NCBI RefSeq assembly: GCF_041734735.1
Contig: NC_134905.1
Location: 448,705 to 512,704 of the forward strand
Direction of reading: 5' to 3'
DNA length: 64,000 nt
Origin: Babylonia areolata
Lineage: Eukaryota > Mollusca > Gastropoda > Neogastropoda > Buccinidae
Shown here: piece by piece, positions 1 to 46,734 of the stretch
How the letters are laid out: each line of letters opens with the position of its first letter
Numbering within the stretch: position 1 is the stretch's first letter
Notes under the pieces: generated by a model
What the model saw: the letters and a program-made list of their open reading frames with translations, nothing else
What the model was told of the DNA's origin: nothing
The model's database searches: none
Program-made: the position numbers and the translations under genes

Positions 1-357
1 TTGTTGTTGACTTTTTAACGTAGCACAGCACAACTATAGCTTGCCCTTTCTCTTTCACAAAACCCATCCGCCCAGTTCAGCTGCCAAAGGGAAGTAACTG
101 CAGCTATACAGTTGACGCGATGACATCGTTTGTTTCCCCTATATCATAACGGGGTGTGTGTGTGTGTTAGTACGTGTGTAGTCGTGTGTGTGTGTGTGTG
201 TGGAGGCGTACTGATAAGTGTGTGCATAAAATTTATACTCGTCCTCATTCTGTTTCTGTCTCTGTCTTTCTGTCTCTCTGTGTCTCTGTCTGTCTCTCTC
301 TCACCGGTCTCTCTCTCTGTCTCTCTGTCTCTCTCTGACTCTCTGTCTCTGTCTGTC

Positions 358-394
<37 letters not shown>

Positions 395-804
395 CCGCGA
401 ATACCATCAAGAGTATTATGCTTTTCGTTGTTCAGTTAATATTCGGTGATCAACTAAAGAACCTCCACTCCCTTCACACACACACCACCACCCCCCCCCC
501 CCCCCCCCCCCCCCCGCCCCCCTTCCCCTTCCCCTTCCCCCTTCCCACTGTCGGTCTGAATGTCGGCTGTCGTTTCAGCTTCAGCGTCAGTTCAAAGGAG
601 GTGTCAGAGAGAGCGAACCGATCCATACAGGCTGCACCACATCTGAGTGTGATGTCCATACACAGAAAATGAAAGCAGAATTATAATCTATGTCCCTTGT
701 TATTTGCGCGTGCTCAGAGATCAGATTCTGCTGACAGCCGGTCGTTGTCATGGAAGGAAGGTTGGCCTGAGGAGTAGTTCGTTTAATGTCCTGGTATTAG
801 ATAG

Positions 805-1190
805 GACATCAACCTGGGGATTGAAAGAAGCGAGGACAGATCATACATATGCCTCCAGCACCCCGAATATAACCCAGAAGACAGATACCATTTGCTGGAA
901 CGACGGGAACAGGTCAAGATCTTCCGCCTGAGGACTGGACACAACCGCCTGCTCCACCACATGCACACAAAATTTGGCATTGGACAGAGTGGAGAGTGCC
1001 CTTGTGGTGAGGGACCAATGACAACCGACCACATCCTTCAAGACTGTACAACGCATGCAGCATCCAGGAGGAAATACTGGCCAACACCGACAGCAGTGGA
1101 AGCCAAGCTGTACGGCACCCTGGAGGAGCTGCGACGGACGGCAGCCTTCATCGAGGACACCGGGCTGCTCATCTAACGGGAGGCGAACGA
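805..1190 (+). mobile_element. LINE (non-LTR retrotransposon) ORF2 C-terminal fragment
   Basis: An open frame from 805 to the TAA at 1174-1176 encodes about 123 residues, including VKIFRLRTGHNRLLHHMHTK, GECPCGEGPMTTDHILQDC and LYGTLEELRRTAAFI. This is the cysteine-containing C-terminal tail found after the reverse transcriptase/RNase H part in Jockey/I-like LINEs of invertebrates. Upstream sequence (700-804) has a stop in this frame and no recognisable RT, so the copy is 5'-truncated. A purine-rich end (gaggaagaagatcac) passes directly into a 48-bp minisatellite. Confidence 0.75.
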
Positions 1191-1195
1191 GGAAG

Positions 1196-2031
1196 AAGAT
1201 CACACATATACGCTACACCACATCTGATGAGAGAAATACGTTCCAACTGATCGATATACGCTACACCACATCTGATGATAAAGATAAATTCCAACTGATC
1301 GATATACGTTACACCACATCTGATGATAGAAATAAGTTCCAACTGATCGATATACGCTACACCACATCTGATGATAAAGATAAGTTCCAACTGATCGATA
1401 TACGCTACACTACATCTGATGATAGAAATAAGTTCCAACTGATCGATATACGCTACACCACATCTGATGATAGAAATAAGTTCCAACTGATCGATATACG
1501 CTACACCACATCTGATGATAAAGATAATTTCCAACTGATCGATATACGTTACACCACATCTGATGACAGAAATAAGTTCCAACTGATCGATATACGCTAC
1601 ACCACATCTGATGATAAAGATAAGTTCCAACTGATCGATATACGCTACACCACATCTGATGATAAAGAGAAATTCCAACTGATCGATATACGTTACACCA
1701 CATCTGATGACAGAAATAAGTTCCAACTGATCGATATACGCTACACCACATCTGATGATAAAGAGAAATTCCAACTGATCGATATACGCTACACCACATC
1801 TGATGATAGAAATAAGTTCCAACTGATCGATATACGTTACACTACATCTGATGATAGAAATAAGTTCCAACTGATCGATATACGTTACACCACATCTGAT
1901 GATAGAAATACGTTCCAACTGATCGATATACGTTACACCACATCTGATGATAGAAATAAGTTCCAACTGATCGATATACGTTACACTACATCTGATGATA
2001 AAGATAAGTTCCAACTGATCGATATCTGATG
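1196..2031. repeat. 48-bp minisatellite, about 17 copies, core shared with a SINE tail
   Basis: The unit runs from gatcgatata through cgctacaccacatctgatga to taagttccaact with small variants. Because 48 is a multiple of three, frames stay open on both strands, but the translations are pure repeat with no start context. The core tacgctacaccacatctg is the same as the conserved 3' tail of the SINE copies at 4079, 15170 and 62705. Confidence 0.95.
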
Positions 2032-2129
2032 ATAAAAATAACTGCCAGTGAGCAGTTCTAAAACCGTTACCACATCTGATGATAAAAAAAATAAGTGCGG
2101 ACAGATCCATATTCGCTACACCACATTAG

Positions 2130-2594
2130 ATGATAAAAGCAATAATAAAAAATAATAAAAAAGTAACAGCAGATGTTAGTCTGACCATCCAATGAACCCA
2201 ATGCCCTTTGAAGCAATTTAACATCAGTAAAACTGAAAGTAAAACGATAAAACAAAACAAGTAGATATGATATCAAAATATAGATATGGGAAAATACATC
2301 AGTAAAAAGACAAATGATTGAAATAAAAACAAGAACGAAACCTGCGCACACATCCACCCGCACACGCGCACACACCGACACAAGCATGCAAACACACACA
2401 CACACACATACACACACACACACACACAACCACACACGCGCGCGCACGGCACACACATACTGACATACATGCGCAACGCAAATGCAACAATCTGCAGTCT
2501 CACAGACAAGAAAACCCAAGTTGACTCTCAACCGACAAATGAATGTCGATCAGTACCCTGGCCAATACCACACATAAAAAGTGGCACAGGAATT

Positions 2595-2639
<45 letters not shown>

Positions 2640-2648
2640 GCACGCACG

Positions 2649-2698
<50 letters not shown>

Positions 2699-2841
2699 AG
2701 CTTTTGTTGTTGTTGTTGTTGTTGTTCAGTTTGTTTGTTTTTTTAACACAGACACGCGCGCGCACCCACACACGCGGAGCAACTGAGCACATAGGTGAAC
2801 TGGGAATAGGTGAATCGGGGTGAAATCCCCGCACCGCAATT

Positions 2842-2889
<48 letters not shown>

Positions 2890-3435
2890 ATCTTCAAAAC
2901 CGAAAGTAGTCAAAGGGCCATAACTGCAGCTTCATTTTCAAGTCGATTATTTTCATAAATTGTTTCCTTCGCTTCACATTTTTGGGGGGTCGGAGGGGGT
3001 GTGGGGGTGGGAATTTTATGCCATGGAAAGGAAAGTACGGAATAATGATAGCAATGATAGAAATAAGAAGAAGAAGAATGATGATGATGATGATAAACCA
3101 GTCTATTAATGAAGCGTCTTTCCACTGATGTCAAAACGCTGATGTCCAGTTCACATTACACAATGTCAATTCTTAATGCTTGGTCTTTGATATACCTCCA
3201 GTTGTATTACACACGCGCGCGCGCGCGCGCCGCACGCGCACAGAAATAAACTTTCAGTGAACACGAATCTTGTAAGGGATGTAACTTCAAATGGTTCATA
3301 CAAACATTGTAAATTAGTAGTTGCTTCCCTTACCTCAAAGCGCACGCGCTGGCTTTTGTGTGCGAAAATTCGTTTCATCATTTGAAAAATAAGCGTTCTT
3401 GAGCTACTGATACTAATACTGATACTCATTGGCTG
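2130..3435. repeat. simple-repeat-rich stretch without a gene
   Basis: It holds (CA)n with CG interruptions (about 2387-2460 and 2597-2696), (GTT)n (about 2705-2730), (CT)n (about 2848-2886), a GAT/GAA run near 3065-3095 and an alternating GC tract (about 3212-3230) able to adopt Z-DNA. No coding signal was seen. Confidence 0.8.
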
Positions 3436-3830
3436 CAACTCCCATGTTCACTAGTATGTACATGGGTGAGCTTTTACATGTATGACCGTTTTTACCCCGC
3501 CATGTATTAGGCAGCCATACTCCGTTTTGGGGGGTGTGCATGCTGGGTATGGTCTTGTTTCCATAACCCACCGAACGCTGACATGGATTACAGGATCTTT
3601 AACGTGCGTATTAATTTGATCTTCTGCTTGCCGCGTATTACACACCAGCGAAACTCATTCCTCACAGTATTCATGATGCATGATCCGTCGAGTCACGACG
3701 TGTTTTCACACGTGACACGCCGAACCCGCCCTGACCCGATTTACTACAGGATCTTATGCGACCGGATTCGAATACAGGACCCTCGCGGCCGGATTCAAAG
3801 TCCAGTCCTCTAAGCACTCGACAATGTCAG
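3436..3830 (-). mobile_element. tRNA-derived SINE, family B, reverse copy
   Basis: It contains the family B core on the complementary strand: ttccataacccac, gacatggattacaggatctt and taacgtgcgta, and towards 3765-3825 a degenerate tRNA-like head with a B-box-like ggattcgaata. The same core recurs at 9810, 29983, 37600 and 58540. The head is diverged, suggesting an old insertion. Confidence 0.7.
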
Positions 3831-4078
3831 GCGATGACACTGACTCGGGTCCCAGTACACTCAATGAAGGGGTGGGGAGAGGGAGACTGATAACTTGGTG
3901 GGGGGGTGTGGCTGCCGTGGCGCCGGAAGTGTCACTGACAGCAACTTAAATCAGTCGTGGCTCTCCACACTCTTCTCGGCCTGACTTGAATGACATTCAT
4001 CATTGATGTACGTTTCCATTCATAGCGTGAAATATCAATTCAGATGAGAGACAGACAGACAGATGGACGGGTGCAGCG

Positions 4079-4345
4079 GACAGTTTCAGTTTCAGTTTCT
4101 CAACTCAGTTGAGGAGGCGTCACTACGTTCGGATAAATCCATATACGCTACACCACATCTGCTAGGCAGATGCCTGACAGCAGCATGGCCCAACGTGCTT
4201 GTCAGGCCTTGAGTGCTTGCTTGTATCTTTGTGTGCCTGTATCAGAGGGGATTTCTTTTTACACTGTGATAATTTTCAGTGCCAGAGAACAACGCTTTTG
4301 TTGCCATGGGTTCTTTTTCAGTGCGCCAAGTGCGTGCTGCACACG

Positions 4346-4376
<31 letters not shown>

Positions 4377-4505
4377 TAGACGCTCAGTTTGATTTTCCAG
4401 TCAGACTTGGGAGAAAGGGCGAGAGCGGGATTCGAACCCACACCCTCACGGACTCTCTGTATTGGCAGCTGAGCGTCTTAACCATTCTGCCACCTTCCTC
4501 CTGGA
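4079..4505 (-). mobile_element. tRNA-derived SINE, family A, near full length, reverse copy
   Basis: The complement of 4433-4505 reads as a tRNA-like head: tggcagaatggttaagacgc (A box) and gggttcgaatcccgc (B box). The body carries ccgaggtcccgtgtgcagca, and the far end carries the tail tacgctacaccacatctg and gaggaggcgtcac near 4110-4170. A 40-base insertion with agtgcttgcttg lies in the middle relative to other copies. Confidence 0.85.
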
Positions 4506-4554
4506 CTGGCTGACAAACAGAGAGACAGAGACAGAGAGACAGATACACAGAGAG

Positions 4555-4650
4555 AGAGAAGACAAGACAAAATTCTTTATTTTCGAGGATACTAGATAAG
4601 CACTGGCGCGTTTTTTTTTCATCCACACTACACAATACTACATTATATAT
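4555..4650 (-). mobile_element. LINE-like 3' end fragment, reverse
   Basis: The complementary strand reads aataaagaattttgtcttgt, resembling CR1/L2-type 3' ends. A similar gacaagacaatttttgttat occurs near 22180, there also beside a (GA)n tract. Short, so tentative. Confidence 0.35.
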
Positions 4651-4723
4651 GTCACTGCATGCACCCACACTATGCTACTTAAAGTCATAACGTGCGTGCA
4701 CAATACTACATAAAGGCGTAAGC

Positions 4724-4733
4724 ATGGTAATAA

Positions 4734-4765
<32 letters not shown>

Positions 4766-4815
4766 GGCACAAGCATTGTATTAATAAACTACATAGGAAA
4801 AAAACATAGAGAACA

Positions 4816-4880
<65 letters not shown>

Positions 4881-5300
4881 TTCGCACACGCACACTTACA
4901 CACACATAAGCATACATCAGTTATCAAATACTATACTTATGTGAATATGAAACAGTAAGTCTGATAGAAATAGGGCCTACACATAGCAGTAACAGGGGGG
5001 AAATGCAGAGAGAGAGAGACAGAGACAGAGACACAGAAAGAGACACAGAGAGACAGAGAGAGCGAACGTGAGGACCAAAATCGAATCCGTGATCTATTCA
5101 TTTTGGCTTGAGTCCCCATTCCGCGGAAATACGAGCTGGTGGTGATAGGGTGGTGGTGGTGGTGATAGGGTGGTGGTGGTGGTGGTGGTGATAGGGTGGT
5201 GGTGGTGGTGGCGGCACAGTTAAAAGGCAGTGAGGGTGGTGATGGGGGCGGGGGGCGGGGGGGGGGGGGGGGGGGGGGAGGAGTCGTGTACATAGCGACA
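4724..5300. repeat. microsatellites: (CA)n, (CT)n, (GA)n, (GGT)n and poly-G
   Basis: (CA)n at about 4736-4763, (CT)n at about 4819-4880, GA-rich at 5008-5062, a (GGTGGT)n array with GATAGG interruptions at 5137-5210, and G-rich sequence with a run of about 17 G at 5247-5278. No coding content. Confidence 0.9.
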
Positions 5301-5449
5301 AGCCGAGGCCACTCCCTTTTAATTGTCAATGGGCTAGGTTCACGGACCTAGAAGTAAATCCCTGTCTTTTAAATCCGGTCGTGGAGCACCGAGTCTACAC
5401 TCGGTAAAGTACACGCGACAATGGAAAACCGGCAAACGAAGCGAAACGA

Positions 5450-5851
5450 AGTGATTTTTTTTTTTTTTTTAACACTTGAAGGGAAACTGAGTGATAGTGT
5501 CATCATTGTTGTTGTTTTTCCACCCAGTTCTGCTGGCGGTAACTGAAAAAGGAAATCAAGTGACTGAATTTGTGTGAACACGTTGAAACACATAAAGTTG
5601 TTTCAAAAAATATGTTTTTAAAAAAACTGAAAAAAGAAAAAGAAAGAAAAAAAAATACGCATTTAAAAAAATCAAACACCATCGTAGTTCTTCTTCTTCT
5701 TTTTGCGTTTTGTGTGCCGGTGTACGGCGTGTGTGTCAGTGTGTGTGTCGGCACGGTGTGTGTGTGTGTGTGTGTGTGGTGTGTGTGTGTGTGTGTGCGT
5801 GCCAGTGCCAGTTTAACTGTATTTGAACATAAACCCACTTTCGGACTTTTG

Positions 5852-5915
<64 letters not shown>

Positions 5916-6549
5916 GTCAGTTGTTGTTGTTATTGTTGTTGTTCAATGTTGTTGCCAGTTGTTGTTTTGTTTTGAAGGTTTGTTTCTGTTCACAAACCAT
6001 TTGCAGGATCAGAGAGAGAGAGAGAGAGAGAGAGAGATTCAGTTTGAGAGAGAGAGAGAGAGACTGCCGAGCCAAAAATAACTCTGACTTGACTGACTGC
6101 CCGATGCACAAGATCCACCAACCAGGAACAGGTAACTCACTGAGAAGCATGAGGTTAAGGGAGAGTGACGCAAACAGTATGTTGACCACAGACTGAGAAG
6201 TCACAGACATTACAATCCCGCTCTAACTGTAAGTCTGTGGAGCACGTCATACATTATCACAGAGGACTGAATAGCTTTATTTTGACGACGGGCAACATAT
6301 ACCTAATACATCATACGCATATGTCTCAGTGTGTTCTTGTGTGTGTGTGTGTGTGTGTGCGCTCGTGCGTGTCAGTGCGCGCGGCGTGTGACTGACGGCG
6401 CTTGACAGAATGATATATAGGGGTGGGACTGAACAGCGCGGCAGTGCTCTGTATAAACTGAACGCTTCCCTCGCGTCACCTGCAACGGAGACAAAGAGCG
6501 GTTTGCTGTGCACTCCTTTTTCTTATGTCCGTACCCACGACAGAAGTCG

Positions 6550-6625
<76 letters not shown>

Positions 6626-6810
6626 GCGCACTCAGAGAGAGAGAGAGAGAGAGCAGAAGCTAAAGAATCACACAAGGCAATCGATGCAATAAACGCATAA
6701 CACATACATATATATGTGGAGAGTCTCACAACGGAGTACAGGAGAGACTGAAAAGATTTCTCAGCCAAGAGAGAGAGAGAGAGAGTGATCGGGCGAGCGA
6801 GCGAGCAAAG
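5450..6810. repeat. microsatellite-rich stretch without a gene
   Basis: Poly-T and A-rich sequence (5452-5670), (GT)n at 5718-5800 and 5853-5913, (GTT)n near 5920-5945, (GA)n at 6010-6062, (GT)n at 6340-6358, a long pure (CA)n at 6551-6619 and (GA)n at 6633-6652 and 6770-6786. Frames in this interval are repeat translations only. Confidence 0.85.
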
Positions 6811-7029
6811 GTCTCCTTGCCTTTCTCGCGAACGCCGTTTCGTAGCTCGGTCATGGTTTTTCCCTGTGCTTCTATTTATAACTTCGGCTTCGGCTTTCAC
6901 GACTTGGTTTCGGTGTGAAGCAAAACAGAACTTTTTGGGTCAAGGCGGTTCCATTTGCTTAAGGGAACTCAGCATGCATTTAGACATCGAAACCAACAAA
7001 CGAAACAGAAATTTGACAGACGTTTTCTA

Positions 7030-8560
7030 AAACGTTCAGCATCGAATTCAGTAATTTGAGTGTCGATTAGACGAACACAACAGCGTGCTTTGTTATTGAT
7101 ATCTCCCATTATGTCACAACCTGATTTTGTTTGTTTGTTTTTCGAAATTGGTTTGTTCGATCAGACTGTTTCGTATACTTCTGAAATGGGGGTGTTAACA
7201 TGAAATAATTTCGAGCAACTTGTACTACTTGGCAAATACTTCTTATCACACATCCTATAAGCGCTTTATATCGAATAGCATAATTTGACATGTTTTGTTT
7301 ATGATAAAGTAATGTCAAACATTTTTTGTTAATACTGGAATGCGAAATGCTGTAATACTCATCAAGAGTAACCTCCTTTGCGACCCAGTTACGTGTGACG
7401 TCACTGAGCGAGTGCCGTCTCCATTTATCTGTCATATTCATACGCGAAACATGTTTGTAACGTTCTTTTTTGTTGTTATAAAAACCAGCTTTGATCAAGA
7501 CTAAAATACGTACTAACATGTAAGGTACCATACTGTGCAGGTAAAACTTTATTTTTAGATAGTGTATATGCGATAGATACCGAAAAGTGCTGGATTATAT
7601 TACGGAGGAAGATTAACCGACGCGATACATCCGCCATTGTCCTGATGGGAGGTGAAAGGTTTTAGTGAGCGAGACAGCGATTCCCTGGTTTGCTTGCCTT
7701 TACAGTCTCCAATGTTGTTTTGGTGGATGGTTGTGTTTACTTAGTTCGTTTGGCAGTCAGAGGGAAAGGTGGCTACGTCGTCAGTGTTAGAGCAACAACT
7801 GAATTCGCATGTGGTTCGCCATACCATTGAACTGACTATATTTTTAGGTTTATCGCGCAAAGACTTCCAAGGCAAGCGCCATCAGCCATGCTGTGTCAGT
7901 GTGTGCGCAAAATCTAAGTCGCTGAATTCTGCTTGAATGACGTCGTTCAGTTAGATGTTGCACAGTTAGCCTGACGAAAACATAGCACGGATTTATTGGG
8001 TGAGTGAATTTTGACTTTATTCCTGCGTGTGTCATTTTATCTTAATTTATTTAGATACAGGTCCAATAGCTCTTCTCAATGATGTGTACGCGTACTGTTA
8101 AAAAAAAGTGGGTTGGGTTGGTTGGGCCTTTAAAAGGTTTAACTCAGGTCATTTAGATAGTTTTATGTATGAGCTAGATGATCTAATAGTAATAACGTTA
8201 TCTTTAGTAACGTTGTCATATGCTTATCTCCAAAAGGTGAGAAATTTCCATTAAGGTTACAGGTTAACGTTCTTAATTGAGATATTGGTTGTTTAGGTCT
8301 ACCCTGTAAATTTATAATAAACATTGAATATTGCATTCGATTATTTGCCAGTCGAAAAATGTATCCACTTTGATATTAATAACCGTGTGCATGTATGTGT
8401 GTGTCGTTCATTCAGTGTGGTACGAAGAAGGGAGGTTGGGTTGAGGTAGGTGAGGAAGAAATATCTGCGAAATATCGTTAATTTAGATCATTCAGACGTT
8501 CATTGTTATCGTGCATGTACCTTACCCTGTGTATGAAAGTACCCACATCCTGTTGTCCCC
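7030..8560. other. repeat-poor island upstream of TBL1XR1, no ORF recognised
   Basis: About 1.5 kb of ordinary complexity, AT-rich sequence with no microsatellite. Frames are short and match nothing recognised. It could hold a promoter and noncoding first exon(s); see the promoter entry. Confidence 0.6.
7380..8000 (+). promoter_or_regulatory. candidate promoter / first-exon area for TBL1XR1
   Basis: A perfect CRE palindrome TGACGTCA lies at 7396-7403, a half CRE (tgacgtcg) at about 7936, and a YY1-like ccgccattgt at about 7630. The surroundings (about 7030-8560) are nearly free of simple repeats, unlike everything around them. A strong donor-like ggtgagtga near 7999 could end a noncoding first exon that joins the acceptor at 10505. 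This is inference from motifs only; no TATA box is obvious. Confidence 0.3.
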
Positions 8561-8699
8561 ACAGGTTTGCGGATTTTAGATGTTTTTTTCTCAAGCTGCA
8601 AATGTTTAGTTATAGTCTTTTTCTCATTTCGTTGCTATAGCCTATTCCAGGAAAAAACCCTGTCCGTTCAGTTATGTGACCAGCCTGTGCTATCGTGGC

Positions 8700-9073
8700 C
8701 CGCCTTTTCTTCCCCACCCCCCACCCTCTCTCCACTCTGTCAGTCTGTGTTTGTGTGTGTGTGTGTGAGTGTGTGTGTGTGCGCTCTTACTCTCGCGTGC
8801 CACCGCGCGGCGCCGCAGAGCTCGTGGCATCACTTGACTGGTCCTCTCTGAGTCAGTTTCTCCCCCCACCCCCTCACACGCACATCATTCCACCCCTAAA
8901 CTCACTCTTCCCCTCTACCCATTCTCTATCCCCCGTCACTAAATCTCTTTCCCTCTCTCGCAGCCTGTCTCTCCCTCCCTCTCCCTCTCCCTCTGTCTCC
9001 ATCCCCACTCCCCACTAAATTTATGGCCTTGGGTAATACGCCCTACAAAGAATAGTCCATGGGTAAAAATGGG

Positions 9074-9161
<88 letters not shown>

Positions 9162-9165
9162 AGCC
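8700..9165. repeat. simple repeats: (GT)n, CT-rich, (CT)n and (CA)n
   Basis: (GT)n at 8752-8782, pyrimidine-rich sequence 8840-9010, a long (CT)n at about 9078-9126 that passes into (CA)n at 9127-9159. No coding content. Confidence 0.85.
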
Positions 9166-9175
9166 CCCCTCTGCT

Positions 9176-9325
9176 AGAACCTGAGTGGTGGTCTTGGTGC
9201 TAGTCTTTCAAATGAGGCGAAAAACCGAAGTGAGGCTGACATGCAGCATGCACTTGGTGCACACATGTATGCAAGAACCCACGGCAACAAAAGGGATTTT
9301 CCTGGCAAATTTTGGAGAGAAAAAA
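9176..9325 (+). mobile_element. SINE family A/A2, internal fragment
   Basis: It shares acctgagtggtggtctt, gatgaggcgaaaaaccga-like sequence, gcatgcacttggtgcac and acccacggcaacaaaag with the middle of the copies at 61925 and 15170. Both the tRNA-like head and the 3' tail are missing. Confidence 0.65.
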
Positions 9326-9544
9326 AACAAACAAAACAGTGAAACATATTAGACTCTTTACTTCCCAGGGAGGGCAGCGCGAGTTTCAAACAGAACAGTC
9401 TTCTTACAACAAAAGGTAGTACTTTCCAGTGCAATACGTGAATAAGGCATGGTAGTTTTTCACACTGAAGGAGGATTTACAAGAAGCACCTTCTCATAGT
9501 TGTGCAGGTAAAGAGTTCATTTCAAAACAGAAACTCAACTTTCA

Positions 9545-9582
<38 letters not shown>

Positions 9583-9809
9583 TACATGCCCCAACCACCC
9601 ATTCCTGTCAATAACTTAGTTTTCCATGCTTATTCAGTGTAGTCCTAATAGTCCCATCACATTAAAATGAAGGGACTGATGATCCTGTTCTGAAGCAGAC
9701 TGACTGAGGATGAATCCCATATGTACAATAGTTGTTAGTACATCTTGCCTCAGGCCACACTCTCCAGTGTCTTCCTCTGCATTTGTGGGCAGCAACTCTC
9801 ATTCACTTG

Positions 9810-10070
9810 TACACAGGTAGGTGTTGACATTCATGACCGTTTTTACCCCACCATGTAGGCTGCCACACTCCATTTCAGGGGTGTTCTTGCTGAGTATGTA
9901 CTCGTTTCTGTAACCCACAAAACACCAACGTGGATTACACGCATAAATGGGGTTAAGGATCTATCATGTCTGTAGATGTGTTGACTTTTGAGATAAGAAA
10001 AAAATCTGTGATTTGAACCCAGGACGCTCAGGTTGGAAGACCAACATTTTTCACTTGATTATTGTGACTC
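9810..10070 (-). mobile_element. tRNA-derived SINE, family B, reverse copy
   Basis: The order is catgaccgtttttaccccac, then ctgtaacccacaaaacacca and gtggattacacg, and a diverged reverse tRNA-like head around 10010-10065 (tgatttgaacccaggac). It lies about 440 bp upstream of the first coding exon of TBL1XR1. Confidence 0.65.
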
Positions 10071-10309
10071 TTACACTGTCTCATCAGTATATGAATAAAA
10101 AAAATCTATCGCAGTTCCAGTTAGTGATTAAAACATTGTGTTTGGTGCCATATTGATATTCTGCCCTCTTATACTGTTAAAACTAATGAACTTGGGTATG
10201 AAAATCATAGGTTCAGCATACAGTTCTTGTAATTTTTAGGCTTGGGGTAGGAGTCACTGTATTGTAGTTAATTAGTATACAGAACAAAATTTTATACACA
10301 TTACTATCT

Positions 10310-10342
<33 letters not shown>

Positions 10343-10552
10343 ACACACACTGCTGCAAGTTAAATGTTGTGCAGATTTATGAGTGGCTGACAAAACTGTA
10401 ATCATTGCAGAAAATTATTGAGGAGCGTAACGAGGGTTGCCAGTGGCATCCATCTCTTGGTTCCACTTACTGACTGTCCTGTGGAGTAAACCGCTTCATT
10501 CCTAGGAAAGAAACATTGGCAGGCACCCACTGGCCTGCTTGACACTACCACC

Positions 10553-44624
<34,072 letters not shown>

Positions 44625-45084
44625 AGAACCGCTGGGCCAATCTCTCCCACCCTCCCTCCCTGCCTTACGTCAGGTACTGCAGCTGCTGAGCCCCTCCCTT
44701 CCCCCTGACACCCCCCACGCCCCCACCCCCCACGCCCACTGACACCTGGGACGTGGGGAAGAAGACTCACCTCATTGGGCAATGGGGACGCCTGTTGGGC
44801 GATGGATTGTGCAGCTGTCGGACGTTTCACAGGACACACACTATGGGGACGCTTTAGTATCTCTGGAAGAGAAACTGCCGACACGTTTGCTGGTTTGAAA
44901 GAAAAAAGAAAAAACAAACAATCGGCAACAAATTCACCCGACAACAGACCATGTCTCGTCGTCCCCAGTAGAGTGCCAGTGGGTCTGACATAGGATTGGA
45001 CAGGTCCGGCGCCCGGGGTGAAGCGTCGGTGAATGCGTCGCGTGTTTGTGGTCAGCAGGCCGACTGATCTTCAGCGTGGTGATC

Positions 45085-45905
45085 GTGTGGTTGTTGACAT
45101 GACGTGTGTTCTTGCTATGTGTGATTGTGTTATGATGTGTGATCAGTGCTATGACGTGTGTTCTTGCTATGTGTGATTGTGTTATGATGTGTGATCAGTG
45201 CTGTGACGTATGTTCTTGCTATGATGTGTGATTGTGTTATGATGTGTGATCAGTGCTGTGACGTATGTTCTTGCTAGGATGTGTGATTGTGTTATGATGT
45301 GTGATCAGTGCTATGACGTGTGTTCTTGCTATGATTTGTGGTTGTTGCTATGACGTATGTTCTTGCTATGATGTGTGATTGTGTCATGATGTGTGATCAG
45401 TGCTGTGACGTGTGTTCTTGCTATGATGTGTGGTTGTGCTACAACTTGTGCTTGTGCTACAATGTGCATTCTTGCTATGTGTGCTTGTGCTATGATGTGT
45501 GATTGTGTTATGACATGTGTTCTTGCTATGATGTGTGATTTTGCTATGATGTGTCATTGTGCTATGGTGTATAGTTGTGCTATGATGTGTGATTGTGCTT
45601 ATGATGTGAGATTGTGTTATGATGTGAGATTGTGCTATGACGTATGATCGTGCTATAACGTATGATTGTTGCTGTAATGAGTGAAAGTTGCTATGAAGTG
45701 TGGCTGAGATGAGTGAAAGTTGCTATGAAGTGTGGTTGTGCTATGATGAGTGAAAGTTGCTATGAAGTGTGGTTGTGATGAGTGAAAGTTGCTATGAAGT
45801 GTGGCTGTGATGAGTGAAAGTTGCTATGAAGTGTGGCTGTGATGAGTGAAAGTTGCTATGAAGTGTGGTTGTGCTATGTCATGTGATTATTGCTGTGAAG
45901 TGAGT
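45085..45905. repeat. GT-rich irregular minisatellite in the probable TBL1XR1 3' UTR
   Basis: Units mix tgtgttcttgctatgatgtg, tgattgtgttatgatgtgtg and atcagtgctatgacg, then from 45680 a 39-bp unit gatgagtgaaagttgctatg then aagtgtggctgt. About 60-bp higher-order period at 45100-45320. Confidence 0.88.
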
Positions 45906-46233
45906 GACGTTGCCTCCGTGCACTATGGGACGTGTGTCGGAGGAACTGGGTTTTCTTTTTTTGGAACAGGGGACTTTGGTTGTCGTTGGGCTGAAGGCCA
46001 TAATGGATAGGGTATGGTGGTTTTTGTTTGTTTTTCTAATCTTTATTTTCATGGGTTTTTTTTTTTAAAGAATTCAAATGAGCGAAGCAAAAAAACCTGG
46101 CATTTCAAGTTATTATTATTATGAGCATTTACACTTAATCTTGAAAATAAGCCTGAGGCATTTACAAGTAGAGCACATGTGAAATATCAAAAAGAAAAAA
46201 AATTGAACACAATATACCAAACACCATCAAAAA

Positions 46234-46640
46234 TTAATCATCAGGGGGGCTCCTAAGCATAGTGTCAGAAGAAGAGCGGAGTTGGCGTGAGGGTATCAGG
46301 TATGTAAGGATGAATGAGATCAGAAAGATACTGTGGACCAGAAGCCTCAATGGACTTGAAACAAAGAGAGACGACTTTGTAAATAATTCTTTCTTGTACT
46401 GGGAGCCAGTGTAAAGCATGAAGGAGAGGAGAGACGTGATCAAATTTAGAGGAACGAAAGACAAGACGAGCAGCATAGTTGTGGACTTTCTGAAGCCCAG
46501 CAATGAGGTAGCTGGGTGAACCAACCAGCAGGGAATTACAATGATCCAGGCGGGACAGCACCAAGACACACAGAGGAGAGCACTGGTTGCATCTTCAGTC
46601 AGGAGATGATGAATGGATGCAATTCTGCGAATTTCAAAGT
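46234..46640 (-). mobile_element. LINE (CR1/L2-like) reverse-transcriptase C-terminal fragment
   Basis: The - strand frame reads MVLSRLDHCNSLLVGSPSYL, QKVHNYAARLVF, HVSPLLHALHWLPVQERI and SGPQYLSDLIHPYIP, the well known C-terminal RT/thumb signature of CR1/L2 LINEs. RQLRSSSDTMLRSPP continues in another frame at the 3' end and SIHHLLTEDATSALL lies in that frame upstream, so at least two frameshifts are present. Truncated at both ends; in the TBL1XR1 3' UTR, antisense to it. Confidence 0.85.
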
Positions 46641-46734
46641 AACACAGTTTGCATATAATTATTTGCAACATGCTGCTGATAGGAAAGAGACTGGTTGAGT
46701 ATGATATGCCAAAGAATCGATAGACAGATAGAAA

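Noticed and set aside
1055-2110. 324- and 313-codon frames on opposite strands
   Set aside because: The 48-bp period is a multiple of three, so stops are absent by periodicity. Only the LINE C-terminal part to 1176 is a real protein remnant.
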